Source: Kluyvera intermedia (GTDB lineage Bacteria; Pseudomonadota; Gammaproteobacteria; Enterobacterales; Enterobacteriaceae). Taken from it: 46,839 bases of DNA. The stretch is taken from NCBI RefSeq assembly GCF_021440345.1, contig NZ_JAKCNS010000100.1:1-46839 (forward strand), in the 5' to 3' direction. The notes beneath the pieces are model-generated. The model saw only the letters and a list, made by a program, of their open reading frames with translations, was not told where the DNA came from and made no database searches. Within the stretch, counting starts at the first letter, position 1; every line of letters starts with the position of its first letter. The position numbers and the translations under genes were made by a program. Of the stretch, positions 16,973 through 25,077 are shown one piece after another.

Positions 16973-18220
16973 ATGAGCAAGCCTTTCCATTTGATGGCCA
17001 AGCCCGTCAGTTATCAGTGCAATATTGCCTGTGACTACTGTTTCTATCTGGAAAAAGAACAGGGGACGTTGAAACCTCGTAAGCCCGCTCGTCATATGGA
17101 TGATGTCACCCTTGAAGCCTATGTTCGGCAGTACATTGAAGCCAACCCCGGTCTGGAAGTGGAATTCACCTGGCAAGGAGGCGAACCCACGCTTGCTGGT
17201 ATTGCGTTTTATGAAAAAGCGCTACAGCTGCAGAGCAAATATGCAGGGAAAAAACGTATCACTAACAGCATACAGACCAACGGTGTACTGATTGATGAAG
17301 CATGGGCTGAATTTCTGGCGAAGAATAAGTTTCTAGTCGGGCTCTCTATTGATGGGCCAGCCTGGCTGCATGACCGCTACAGGAAAAACCGAAGTGAGCA
17401 GTCTGTTTTCAACAAAATACTGCGAGCCATGAATTTGCTGAAGAAACACTATGTTGATGTGAATATTCTGACCGTCGTCAACAATGTCACCGCTGAACAC
17501 CCACAGGAAATTTACGAGTATCTGACCCAAGAGCTGAAGGCTGAATTTGTTCAGTTTATCCCTGCGGTCGAACAGCGGCCGGTTAACGAGAAATACGGCG
17601 AATTGCTCTACCCGCAGACACTTGTCGGCTCCGTCACAGAGTGGTCAGTCTCCGGGGAACAATGGGGACGATTTATGACAGGAGTTTTTGACCAGTGGGT
17701 GCAAAGAGATGTGGGTCGGGTGTATGTGCAGATGTTTGACAGCGCGCTGGCGGCCTGGCTGGGTGAAAAACCATCGCTGTGTGTAATGCAGCCTTCCTGT
17801 GGTTTTGGCCTGGTGGTAGAGCAGAACGGTGACGTCTACAGCTGCGACCATTACGTCTATCCTGAACACCGCCTGGGAAATCTGCGGCGTGAGAGCCTGG
17901 CAAAAATGGCTGTCAGCAAACAGCAACGTAAATTTGGGCTTGCCAAAACAGAGGTGAGCGCAGAGTGCATGCGTTGTGAGTGGCGGTTCACCTGTCATGG
18001 GGGATGCCCCAAGCACCGGATACACAGAATGGGTGAACGCTGGCATAACCACCTGTGTACAGGTTATAAAGCGATATTCAGTCATCTCAACCCATACATG
18101 AGTTATATGGCCGAACAAATAAAAAATCAGCGCCCACCGGCTAACGTTATGCAGGTAGCAGCGTCTATTGCAGCCCGGAACAATCCTGCTCCGGGCTCAG
18201 TGGCATGTAATCAACCATAA
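16973..18220 (+). CDS. Anaerobic sulfatase-maturing enzyme (radical SAM, SPASM)
   Basis: This 415-residue protein has the radical-SAM cluster motif C16-x3-C20-x2-C23 (CNIACDYC) and a C-terminal SPASM-type region with eight cysteines at about 270, 276, 291, 332, 335, 341, 345 and 362. These are enough to hold the two auxiliary 4Fe-4S clusters of anSMEs. An aspartate in QMFDS (D256) matches the region of the proposed catalytic base. Such enzymes convert Cys or Ser in C/S-x-P/A-x-R motifs to formylglycine in the cytoplasm without oxygen; here the substrate is most likely the CMPAR sulfatase encoded divergently. The ATG at 16973 follows AGGAG by five bases. Relatives include AslB and YdeM. Its last ten bases overlap the convergent arylsulfotransferase gene. 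Confidence 0.93.
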   Translation: MSKPFHLMAKPVSYQCNIACDYCFYLEKEQGTLKPRKPARHMDDVTLEAYVRQYIEANPGLEVEFTWQGGEPTLAGIAFYEKALQLQSKYAGKKRITNSIQTNGVLIDEAWAEFLAKNKFLVGLSIDGPAWLHDRYRKNRSEQSVFNKILRAMNLLKKHYVDVNILTVVNNVTAEHPQEIYEYLTQELKAEFVQFIPAVEQRPVNEKYGELLYPQTLVGSVTEWSVSGEQWGRFMTGVFDQWVQRDVGRVYVQMFDSALAAWLGEKPSLCVMQPSCGFGLVVEQNGDVYSCDHYVYPEHRLGNLRRESLAKMAVSKQQRKFGLAKTEVSAECMRCEWRFTCHGGCPKHRIHRMGERWHNHLCTGYKAIFSHLNPYMSYMAEQIKNQRPPANVMQVAASIAARNNPAPGSVACNQP

Positions 18221-19569
18221 ATGGCTGAAGGATACATCGTGGCTCTGATGGCCTTGAAGTTATAGAAAATGAAGTACGGGTAATCCTGCCAGGAGAATTC
18301 CATAGCCCAGATGACTTCGCGTGTTTCCTTCAGCACTTCATAGACGCAGACCGTCGGATTGATAGTGGCAACCGTGCCATCATTGTCCGGATCTCCCCAA
18401 TGCGTTCCCACATTGATGCCAGCATCATCCAGACAGATTCCTCCGTGATTGACGAGATAGGTTGTGTCGTAATCACGAACGCTCCCGACATAAGAGCCAT
18501 AACGCAGGCTTCCCATCTCATGACCAAATGTCCATGTACGTTGAATCGTCATTGCATTGGTATCAATGCGATAGCGCGAACATTCGGAGTAGTTTTCTGC
18601 AGCCGGTACCTGTAGAGCAGCAGCATAGCTACGATAGTTACCATTATTAAAAATGATAATATCCGTCAGCCCTGCTTCGGCAGGTTGATCAACTGGCAGT
18701 GTGACTGAGTGCTGACCCCAGTTCCAGAAATCAAGGTTTGCAGCCTTATCGCTGATGATGGATCCCTCGCTATCAAGCGGTGTCAGCAACTTCGACTGGT
18801 AAGTGTCTGCCCAATTATCATGTGGCCCCATGATCCAGTTAATATCATCAATTGCCAATTTATGATCAAGGGCACCAGCGCTAGAGACGACTGAGAGGAT
18901 GGTATCTTGGTGGCGGCCAGAAATAATCACGCTGTCCGTTGACGGATCGTAAATCGATCGATTGTTATGGAACCAGTCCTTTTCGTCAGTTGCTCCCTGA
19001 GCATTAACGTTAGGAACAGCCGGACGCGACACATCGAGAACTTCACGGAGGCGAAATTCACTGACATTTTCGGCTGATTCAGGATAGTTGATTACTGCGG
19101 TGACATCCATCACATAGTTATTCGGATGTCCGGGATCTTCTGTCGTGATCAACAACTGGCCATTATCAAGCTCGTACCAGTCGTGGTGCATTCTGGAATT
19201 CAACATAGTTTGTCGTACACAGCAACCTAGAATATCAACTTCACGTAATTCGAAGAAACCAAAGCTGAGCAGAAAATTACCATTTGATAGACGTTCAATA
19301 TCTGACCATTCTGTATTTACATAATCTCCGGTTAGTAACCAGCGAATATTGTTCGATGAATCAATCCCCACAGGATAAGCCGATTGTGGGGCAATAAAAG
19401 TAAATCCGTCAGCCATTGCTGAGATATTTTTTTGATAATTGAACTGATTCGGCTCATGTCGAGTAGGAAGAAGAACTGAAGAAACAGGAAGTGGTGATGT
19501 TGTAACAGTATATTCTAGCGTCTGAGTTGTCTGGTCAGTCCAAACAAGTATAACGTGTCGTCCACTCAT
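18211..19569 (-). CDS. Arylsulfotransferase (ASST)-like protein, probably N-terminally truncated
   Basis: This 452-residue protein resembles the beta-propeller arylsulfate sulfotransferase AssT, which moves sulfuryl groups from one phenolic compound to another in the periplasm. Matching histidines are visible in MHHDW (H128/H129), WFHNN (H201), SGRHQ (H220) and GQHSV (H287), the last being the position of the sulfo-accepting histidine. It is roughly 120 residues shorter than AssT at the N-terminus, has no signal peptide, and an in-frame stop lies ten codons upstream of the ATG. The LysR gene begins where the missing part should be. The dsbL/dsbI partners of assT operons are absent. It may be a decayed gene or a cytoplasmic variant. 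Confidence 0.7.
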   Translation of the reverse strand: MSGRHVILVWTDQTTQTLEYTVTTSPLPVSSVLLPTRHEPNQFNYQKNISAMADGFTFIAPQSAYPVGIDSSNNIRWLLTGDYVNTEWSDIERLSNGNFLLSFGFFELREVDILGCCVRQTMLNSRMHHDWYELDNGQLLITTEDPGHPNNYVMDVTAVINYPESAENVSEFRLREVLDVSRPAVPNVNAQGATDEKDWFHNNRSIYDPSTDSVIISGRHQDTILSVVSSAGALDHKLAIDDINWIMGPHDNWADTYQSKLLTPLDSEGSIISDKAANLDFWNWGQHSVTLPVDQPAEAGLTDIIIFNNGNYRSYAAALQVPAAENYSECSRYRIDTNAMTIQRTWTFGHEMGSLRYGSYVGSVRDYDTTYLVNHGGICLDDAGINVGTHWGDPDNDGTVATINPTVCVYEVLKETREVIWAMEFSWQDYPYFIFYNFKAIRATMYPSAIYG

Positions 19570-19643
19570 GCAGTATCGTGCGTGATAATCTATGACTTTT
19601 CAGTGTGCCTTCACTCCAATCCAGACAGGCGTATCGAAAGCGT

Positions 19644-20522
19644 TTACGACAAACTACGCATGACAATCTGTAGGAACTCATCTCGCATATGGTTGTCGAT
19701 TTTCGGATTCCATGCCACGCCAATGTTCCATAAGCTCTGCTTTCTCCAAAGTTTGATCAATTTAACTCCCGCAGGTAAAAAGTTTTCGACGCTAGCGGGC
19801 AGCAGCGCAAAACCATTCCCTCCGGCTATTAAAGCCAGTAGGGAATGAATGTCATTTGTGACTGAGACTGGTTCAGCGATAAGCTCATTATCTCGGAGGA
19901 ATGCTGCCGTTTGCTCCGCCAGACAGGGACTGACTGCTGGGTCCATGCATAAGATCGGATTTACTACCAGCGTACGTTGAAGGTCTGCGGGATTAATTTC
20001 AGCGGTGACCGGGGCTGCCAACACCAGATATTCTTTATTTATCAAGCGAGAAGCCAATAGTTCTGTTACCGGCATACGCACAAATCCAGCATGAAGTTCG
20101 CCCTCCATCAACATCCTTACTTGTACGCTTGAGGCAAGCTGTCTGATAACAACATCACTGTCGGGAAATTTCTGGCGAAAAATATTTATCCACACGGGTG
20201 TGCTTTTAAACGAAGAAATACCAAAACCGAGCACTAATTTTCCCGCATTCCCCTTCTGGATATCCTGGGCATAGGTTAAAAAATCGCGGTGGGATTTCAG
20301 CAACTCATAAGCTTTAGTAAATAACTGCCTGCCAACTATTGTCAACATCGCCCCCTGGCGACCACGCAGGAAAAGCTGCCCTCCGATCTCTTGTTCGAGA
20401 ATCTGGATCTGCTTTGAAAGCGCAGGTTGTGTCAGAAATAATTCTTCCGCAGCTTTATTATAATTCCCTTTTTCGGCCAGCATCACAAATGCGCGCAGAA
20501 GCCTTATATCTATTCCTGACAT
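19644..20522 (-). CDS. LysR-family transcriptional regulator
   Basis: This 292-residue protein has a typical N-terminal winged HTH (residues about 4-63, with YNKAAEELFLTQPALSKQI) and a periplasmic-binding-protein-like effector domain to the C-terminus. Its target and ligand are unknown. It lies 74 bp upstream of the arylsulfotransferase-like gene on the same strand, and divergent from a small ORF plus HAD gene across a 236-bp AT-rich gap. LysR proteins commonly regulate the divergent neighbour, which makes the small ORF-HAD pair the best candidate. Base composition looks more AT-rich than the flanking core genes, consistent with acquisition. Confidence 0.9.
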   Translation of the reverse strand: MSGIDIRLLRAFVMLAEKGNYNKAAEELFLTQPALSKQIQILEQEIGGQLFLRGRQGAMLTIVGRQLFTKAYELLKSHRDFLTYAQDIQKGNAGKLVLGFGISSFKSTPVWINIFRQKFPDSDVVIRQLASSVQVRMLMEGELHAGFVRMPVTELLASRLINKEYLVLAAPVTAEINPADLQRTLVVNPILCMDPAVSPCLAEQTAAFLRDNELIAEPVSVTNDIHSLLALIAGGNGFALLPASVENFLPAGVKLIKLWRKQSLWNIGVAWNPKIDNHMRDEFLQIVMRSLS

Positions 20523-20758
20523 TTATCGAATCCTGAAAAAAATGGAATTATACAAATAGTCACAGCAGATGACATGATGCACTAAATTATTAAACCGAGA
20601 TGCTGTCGATTTATCAATTCCAGAAACACCATATCTACTGCTAGCTTTCCTATTTAGCACTTACTAACGGCAAGCTATTTATAGCAAGCAACCTGATGGA
20701 TTATTACAACATACATTCCATCAACAAATATATTTACATCGAATAATTTAAGGATTGA

Positions 20759-21004
20759 ATGTTTATGCCAAATATAGCCGTTCTCCCTAATGACCTGCAG
20801 TACGAGTTTACTTACAAAATAACCCACTCGCCAAAAATTCTAGCGCGAAAGTTCACCCAATTTAACCAGTGTCTTGATGAAATCCGCTCTCTAGGGCAAT
20901 CCGTCATCCGCCTCCAACTTATCAACGACCCAAATGACCCAAATGCCCCAAATGACCCAGCGGTACAGAAGCGCTACCGCGCAAACCCGCTCGATGTTCA
21001 ATAA
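20759..21004 (+). CDS. Unknown 81-residue protein with NDP repeats
   Basis: I do not recognise this protein. AGGA lies five bases before the ATG, and it ends 17 bp before the HAD gene, so it has the look of a real leader gene of a two-gene unit. The first 55 residues are an ordinary mixed sequence (ITHSPKILARKFTQFNQ in the middle). Then comes NDPNDPNAPNDP, encoded by a short tandem repeat of the nine-base unit GACCCAAAT. There is no signal peptide or membrane segment. A second ATG six bases downstream (20765) is possible. Confidence 0.5.
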   Translation: MFMPNIAVLPNDLQYEFTYKITHSPKILARKFTQFNQCLDEIRSLGQSVIRLQLINDPNDPNAPNDPAVQKRYRANPLDVQ

Positions 21005-21021
21005 AAAACTGGAGATAGATA

Positions 21022-21747
21022 ATGTATAGTTCTGCGAATCTTATTGCCGCTGTTTTATTCGATATGGATGGTGTTCTTATTGATTCCAATGCGGTAATTG
21101 AGCGTGGTTGGGCTGAAGGTGCACAGATGTTCGGCAAGACACTTACGGAAGAGGACATCATCAAGCATATCCACGGACAGCCGGGTCCGCATACCATCCG
21201 CGCCCTTTTCAACGATCTTTCCCTAGAAGATCAAAAGAAAGTTCAGGCACATATCATTCATGTTGAAAATACCGCTAATTACGACCCCATCCCCGGCGTT
21301 AGCGAATTTATCCGAAAGTTACATAAGGCTGACATTAGCGTCGGAATTGTCACTAGCGGCTGGCGGTCGAAAATCGATCGCGTCATGGAGATGTTGCAGA
21401 TTACGCACTGTATTTCAGTGATTGTCGAGCGTGATGATGTCGCGCGTGGCAAACCCTATCCTGACCCTTATCTGCTTGCCGCTGAGCGGCTTCATCTTGC
21501 GCCCCCCAGGACACTCGTATTTGAGGATTCACGGAGCGGCGTAATGTCTGCTGTTACAGCTGGCGCAGTTTGTGTTGGCATCGGTACAGACGCTCTTAAA
21601 GAGTACGGTGCAGCACACGCGATCGCAGATTTTCGCGATGTGGTAGTCATCACGCAAACAGACGAAAAAGTAGTTATCGCATTTACCCCAGAGCACCAGA
21701 TGGAGATTGAAACTCAGAATGCTCGTCAGCAAAAAACTGCGTCATAA
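21022..21747 (+). CDS. HAD-superfamily sugar-phosphatase-like hydrolase
   Basis: This 241-residue protein of the beta-phosphoglucomutase/sugar phosphatase type has motif I FDMDGVLIDS (D14 and D16), motif II in IVTSGW, the motif III lysine in ARGKPYPDP and motif IV in VFEDSRSGV. An alpha-helical cap follows motif I. Family members dephosphorylate hexose or deoxyhexose phosphates or act as phosphomutases; the substrate is unknown. GGAGA precedes the ATG by seven bases. It is placed after the 81-residue ORF, divergent from LysR, and shares the region with the sulfatase operon, so a role with phosphorylated sugars is plausible but unproven. Confidence 0.88.
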   Translation: MYSSANLIAAVLFDMDGVLIDSNAVIERGWAEGAQMFGKTLTEEDIIKHIHGQPGPHTIRALFNDLSLEDQKKVQAHIIHVENTANYDPIPGVSEFIRKLHKADISVGIVTSGWRSKIDRVMEMLQITHCISVIVERDDVARGKPYPDPYLLAAERLHLAPPRTLVFEDSRSGVMSAVTAGAVCVGIGTDALKEYGAAHAIADFRDVVVITQTDEKVVIAFTPEHQMEIETQNARQQKTAS

Positions 21748-21832
21748 GGGAAGAAAGGGAATTAATAATCACCGAACAGCCTGACCCAGTACCGCGTACT
21801 GTATGATCATATTACGAAAACGAAGATTGATA

Positions 21833-21850
21833 AAAAGCAAAAAGCCTGCT
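21833..21850 (+). repeat. Right 18-bp direct repeat of the accessory block
   Basis: AAAAGCAAAAAGCCTGCT is identical to 10984-11001. Here it is part of the intact hairpin terminator downstream of the minus-strand tRNA-Asn. Confidence 0.65.
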
Positions 21851-21872
21851 TAGTTTCCTAAGCAGGCTTTTT
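21839..21872 (-). terminator. Terminator of tRNA-Asn copy 3, probably bidirectional
   Basis: AAAAAGCCTGCTTAG pairs perfectly with CTAAGCAGGCTTTTT around a four-base loop. The symmetric A/T tracts allow it to end the HAD transcript from the left as well. Confidence 0.88.
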
Positions 21873-21877
21873 AAATT

Positions 21878-21953
21878 TGGCTCCTCTGACTGGACTCGAA
21901 CCAGTGACATACGGATTAACAGTCCGCCGTTCTACCGACTGAACTACAGAGGA
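21878..21953 (-). tRNA. asnW: tRNA-Asn (anticodon GTT), copy 3
   Basis: This is an identical 76-nt copy on the minus strand, next to yeeO as asnW is in E. coli. Its 3' end faces the accessory block. That is the side at which tRNA-Asn-targeting elements, such as the Yersinia high-pathogenicity island, insert in other enterobacteria. Confidence 0.96.
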
Positions 21954-21971
21954 ATCGTGTGAACGGGGCGA

Positions 21972-22000
21972 ATATTAACGGCGCCCCTCCAACTTGTCAA
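21972..22000 (-). promoter_or_regulatory. Sigma-70 promoter of tRNA-Asn copy 3
   Basis: On the minus strand TTGACA (21995-22000) and TAATAT (21972-21977) are spaced by 17 bp. Confidence 0.88.
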
Positions 22001-22094
22001 AGCCTGTTTCGCACAAAATAAATCGTTTGCTGGTTTATTCTGCAATTCGCCTAAAAACCGGCTTCCACTGCCGATTTTTACCACAATCAGGCTG

Positions 22095-23600
22095 TTATCC
22101 CTCATCCGTTTTTTTGGCCGGCGCGTATTTCCACGCCCAGCGGCCGGTAATCAAACGGCGATAGAACATCACTGCGCGGGTAGCCCAGTCGAGGAACATC
22201 CCCATCCAGACGCCAACCACGCCCCATCCCAGAACGATACCCAGTACGTAACCGACCACCACGCGACAACCCCACATACTTAACATCGATACCCACATGG
22301 CGAATCGAACGTCGCGGGCACCTTTGAAGCCAGCCGGAAGCACCCAGGATGCGGCCCAGATAGGCATAAAGGCGGCATTCATCCACAGCAGTATTTTCAC
22401 CACCTCTTTGACATCCTGTTCCTGGGTATAGAACGAGGCGAAAAGCCCGGCAAAAGGCGCGGTTCCCCAGGCGATAAGGGTCAGGACAATGGTCGACATC
22501 CAGAAGACGTGACGCAGCTGTCGTTCCGCCTGCGCCAGTTGACCGGTCCCCAGCCGTTTACCGGTGATAATGGTCGATGCGGCGCCAAGGGCGTTCCCCG
22601 GCAGGTTAATCAGCGCCGCCACCGAGAAGGCGATAAAGTTACCGGCAATCACATCGGTCCCCATCCCAGCAACGAACATCTGGGTTAACAGCTTACCGCC
22701 GTTAAACAGCACTGATTCGATACTGGCGGGAATACCGATCCCCATCACTTCCCAGATAATGGCGAAATTCAGCGGCTTGAAGTAGCTTTTCAGTGGAATA
22801 CGCAACGCCGGGTTAAAGCCAACCATCAGTACAATGATGGTCACGACTGCGCCAATATAACGAGAAATGGTTAACCCAAGTCCAGCGCCAGCGAAGCCCA
22901 TCCCGTCCCAGGAGAAAATGCCGTAAATCAGAATACTACTGATGATGATGTTGAGGATATTCATCCCGCCATTGATCATCAGTGGAATTTTGGTATTCCC
23001 TGCCCCGCGCAGCGCACCGCTACCGATGAGCGCAATCGCTGCCGCCGGGTAGCTCAGCACCGTCAGTTCAAGATAGGTTAGCGCCAGGGCTTTTACTTCT
23101 GCATTTGCATCCCCGGCCACAATATTGATGATCCCGGCGCCAAAATAGTGAATCACCGCCGCCAGTACGATGGCGAACAGGGTCATTATCACCAACGATT
23201 GTCGAGCTGCCGCGCGCGCCTTACGCCGGTCTCTCTTGCCGAGGCTAAAGGCGACCACAACCGTCGTCCCAAGGTCAACCGCCGCGAAAAAGGCCATGAT
23301 CACCATGTTGAAGCTATCGGCTAAGCCCACGCCGGCCATAGCCTCCTTGCCCAACCAACTCACAAGGAAAGTACTTAATACCCCCATCAGCAGAACGCAG
23401 GTGTTTTCCAGAAAAATAGGTACTGCGAGGGGGGTAATTTCACGCCAGAAGAGCACTCGGTAGCTTTTGCGTTTTTTATACCAGGGCGTGCGTGAGACGG
23501 CCTGTCGTAGGGCGGCGGTGACGTTCAAAATGGGCCTTAGATCAGAAAGTTGAAACCACATTTCAAATGATGATGGAGAAATGCTGATCCTGCAAAACAT
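22095..23600 (-). CDS. yeeO: MATE-family efflux transporter YeeO
   Basis: This 501-residue protein closely matches E. coli YeeO, which exports flavins (FMN, FAD) and dipeptides. After a short cytoplasmic N-terminus there are about twelve membrane helices in two MATE repeats, with WREITPLAVPIFLENTCVLLMG at the first helix and LPAGFKGARDVRFAMWVSMLSMWGCR near the end. The ATG at 23600 follows AAGGAAAA; a later ATG (MWFQL, 23561) is possible. It lies between two oppositely oriented tRNA-Asn genes, exactly as in E. coli. Confidence 0.95.
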   Translation of the reverse strand: MFCRISISPSSFEMWFQLSDLRPILNVTAALRQAVSRTPWYKKRKSYRVLFWREITPLAVPIFLENTCVLLMGVLSTFLVSWLGKEAMAGVGLADSFNMVIMAFFAAVDLGTTVVVAFSLGKRDRRKARAAARQSLVIMTLFAIVLAAVIHYFGAGIINIVAGDANAEVKALALTYLELTVLSYPAAAIALIGSGALRGAGNTKIPLMINGGMNILNIIISSILIYGIFSWDGMGFAGAGLGLTISRYIGAVVTIIVLMVGFNPALRIPLKSYFKPLNFAIIWEVMGIGIPASIESVLFNGGKLLTQMFVAGMGTDVIAGNFIAFSVAALINLPGNALGAASTIITGKRLGTGQLAQAERQLRHVFWMSTIVLTLIAWGTAPFAGLFASFYTQEQDVKEVVKILLWMNAAFMPIWAASWVLPAGFKGARDVRFAMWVSMLSMWGCRVVVGYVLGIVLGWGVVGVWMGMFLDWATRAVMFYRRLITGRWAWKYAPAKKTDEG

Positions 23601-23678
23601 TTTTCCTTAATTTTTGTTGGGATTCGCGACAAATTGTTGATGGATTAGGCAAATGCATCACTTGTTGGCAATTGGTGT

Positions 23679-23706
23679 TTGACAAAATTTTTTTCGCCGC
23701 TAAGAT
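23679..23706 (+). promoter_or_regulatory. Sigma-70 promoter of tRNA-Asn copy 4
   Basis: TTGACA (23679-23684) and TAAGAT (23701-23706) are spaced by 16 bp, 16 bp before the tRNA. Confidence 0.8.
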
Positions 23707-23722
23707 ACGACTCCACACCGAT

Positions 23723-23798
23723 TCCTCTGTAGTTCAGTCGGTAGAACGGCGGACTGTTAATCCGTATGTCACTGGTTCGAGTCCAGTCAGAGGAGCCA
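23723..23798 (+). tRNA. asnU: tRNA-Asn (anticodon GTT), copy 4
   Basis: This is an identical 76-nt copy. Its place after yeeO, divergent from it, corresponds to E. coli asnU. In this window it is followed by cobT instead of cbl. Confidence 0.96.
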
Positions 23799-23803
23799 AA
23801 TTT

Positions 23804-23831
23804 AAAAAGCCTGCTTTCGAGCAGGCTTTTT
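23804..23831 (+). terminator. Terminator of tRNA-Asn copy 4
   Basis: AAAAAGCCTGCTTTCGAGCAGGCTTTTT-type hairpin (20-base core GCCTGCTTTCGAGCAGGC) with a T-run. The 165 bp from here to the cobT stop hold nothing I recognise. Confidence 0.87.
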
Positions 23832-23995
23832 GCTTTCTATGATTCCCACTTTCTGCAATACCAACAATCACCCCACCAGCTATCGCTCATCAGAATGGTT
23901 TAAATGCAAATGCAGTACCGTGCATGGATACTGAGTCGTTAAAGAAGAGCATCTACCACAGATAGCCGGAGGATAACTCCGGCGCATCCGCTTGC

Positions 23996-25048
23996 TTATA
24001 CGGGCAAGATGATATTGCTGTCTGCTAACGAGCCCATACGGTTGTGCATCGCGCAGGCCGATTCGACGATGTGCATCGCCATTGCCGCCCCGCTGCCTTC
24101 GCCCAGGCGCATCTCCATGTTCAGATAAGGCACCAGTTGCAGATGTTCCAGCGCAATACGCGCCCCTTTCTCCGCCGAGAAGTGGGATGGAATAAGGTAG
24201 GGTTTGACGCCAGGGGCAATGCGGCAGGCCGCCAACGCTGAGGCGTAGGAGAGGAACCCATCGAGCACCACCGGCAGGCCGCAGGAAGCTGCACCCAGCA
24301 TCACGCCGGTCATACCGAGCAGGTCAAAGCCGCCCACTTTTGCCAGCACATCGAGGCCGTTGTCTGCATCAGGCTGATTCAGCGCGATTGCTCGACGCAC
24401 GACATCCACTTTGTGGTGCAGCTGCGAGTGCGGCAGGTTAGCGCCAATACCGACGACGGCTTCTGGATCAGAGTCTGTCAGCACGCTCACCACGGCAGCG
24501 GCAGGGGTGGTGTTCGCCATTCCCAGCTCACCCACGCCGAATAGCGTGACGCCCTGCTCCGCCAGGCTGCGGGTGTAGTTCATTGTTTTCAGTAGCAGCG
24601 ATTGCGCCTGCTCTGCGCTCATCGCGGCGGTTTTGGCGATATTACCGCTACCGCGAGCCACCTTCATATCGATAAGGCCCGGAATCGGGTCTGCATCAAT
24701 ACCCACGTCGAGCACATGAACCTGCGCTCTCGCCTGCGCGGCTAGCACGCAAACACCGGTATTATGACGAGTCATATTGGCGGCCTGAATGGCAGTTACC
24801 ACCTGGGGTGACACCGCAACACCTTCGTGCCAGACGCCGTGATCGGCGCACATCACCAGGATAGCCTTATTATCAACCTGCGGTACGCCATGCAGCCCTG
24901 GCATCCCCGCTAACTGGACCGCCAGCGACTCCAGTCGTCCAAGGCTGCCCGTAGGTTTAAGCAAGCCATCAATATGCTGCTGCGCGCGTGCCATCGCGGC
25001 ACAGTCCATCTCAGGAATGGCCGCCAATAATGAATCCAGTGTTTGCAT
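23996..25048 (-). CDS. cobT: Nicotinate-nucleotide--dimethylbenzimidazole phosphoribosyltransferase CobT
   Basis: This 350-residue enzyme makes alpha-ribazole 5'-phosphate from dimethylbenzimidazole and nicotinate mononucleotide, the lower-ligand branch of cobalamin assembly. Family landmarks are [10 protein letters not shown] near the N-terminus, [27 protein letters not shown] and the catalytic-glutamate region [12 protein letters not shown] near the C-terminus. It is the last gene of the cobU-cobS-cobT set, 29 bp after cobS. No cbi genes are nearby, so this locus alone supports cobinamide salvage rather than full synthesis. Confidence 0.96.
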   Translation of the reverse strand: MQTLDSLLAAIPEMDCAAMARAQQHIDGLLKPTGSLGRLESLAVQLAGMPGLHGVPQVDNKAILVMCADHGVWHEGVAVSPQVVTAIQAANMTRHNTGVCVLAAQARAQVHVLDVGIDADPIPGLIDMKVARGSGNIAKTAAMSAEQAQSLLLKTMNYTRSLAEQGVTLFGVGELGMANTTPAAAVVSVLTDSDPEAVVGIGANLPHSQLHHKVDVVRRAIALNQPDADNGLDVLAKVGGFDLLGMTGVMLGAASCGLPVVLDGFLSYASALAACRIAPGVKPYLIPSHFSAEKGARIALEHLQLVPYLNMEMRLGEGSGAAMAMHIVESACAMHNRMGSLADSNIILPV

Positions 25049-25077
25049 TATTCTTATCCGTTTCGTTTAACGCTGAC

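Noticed and set aside
19535..19723. 62-codon minus-strand ORF at the 5' end of the arylsulfotransferase-like gene
   Set aside because: I checked whether it held the missing N-terminus in another frame. It overlaps the LysR gene end and has neither a signal peptide nor AssT-like sequence.
10951..21877. Integrase, transposase or insertion sequence in the accessory block
   Set aside because: I searched for recombinase-like ORFs and terminal inverted repeats and found none; only the 18-bp direct repeat remains.
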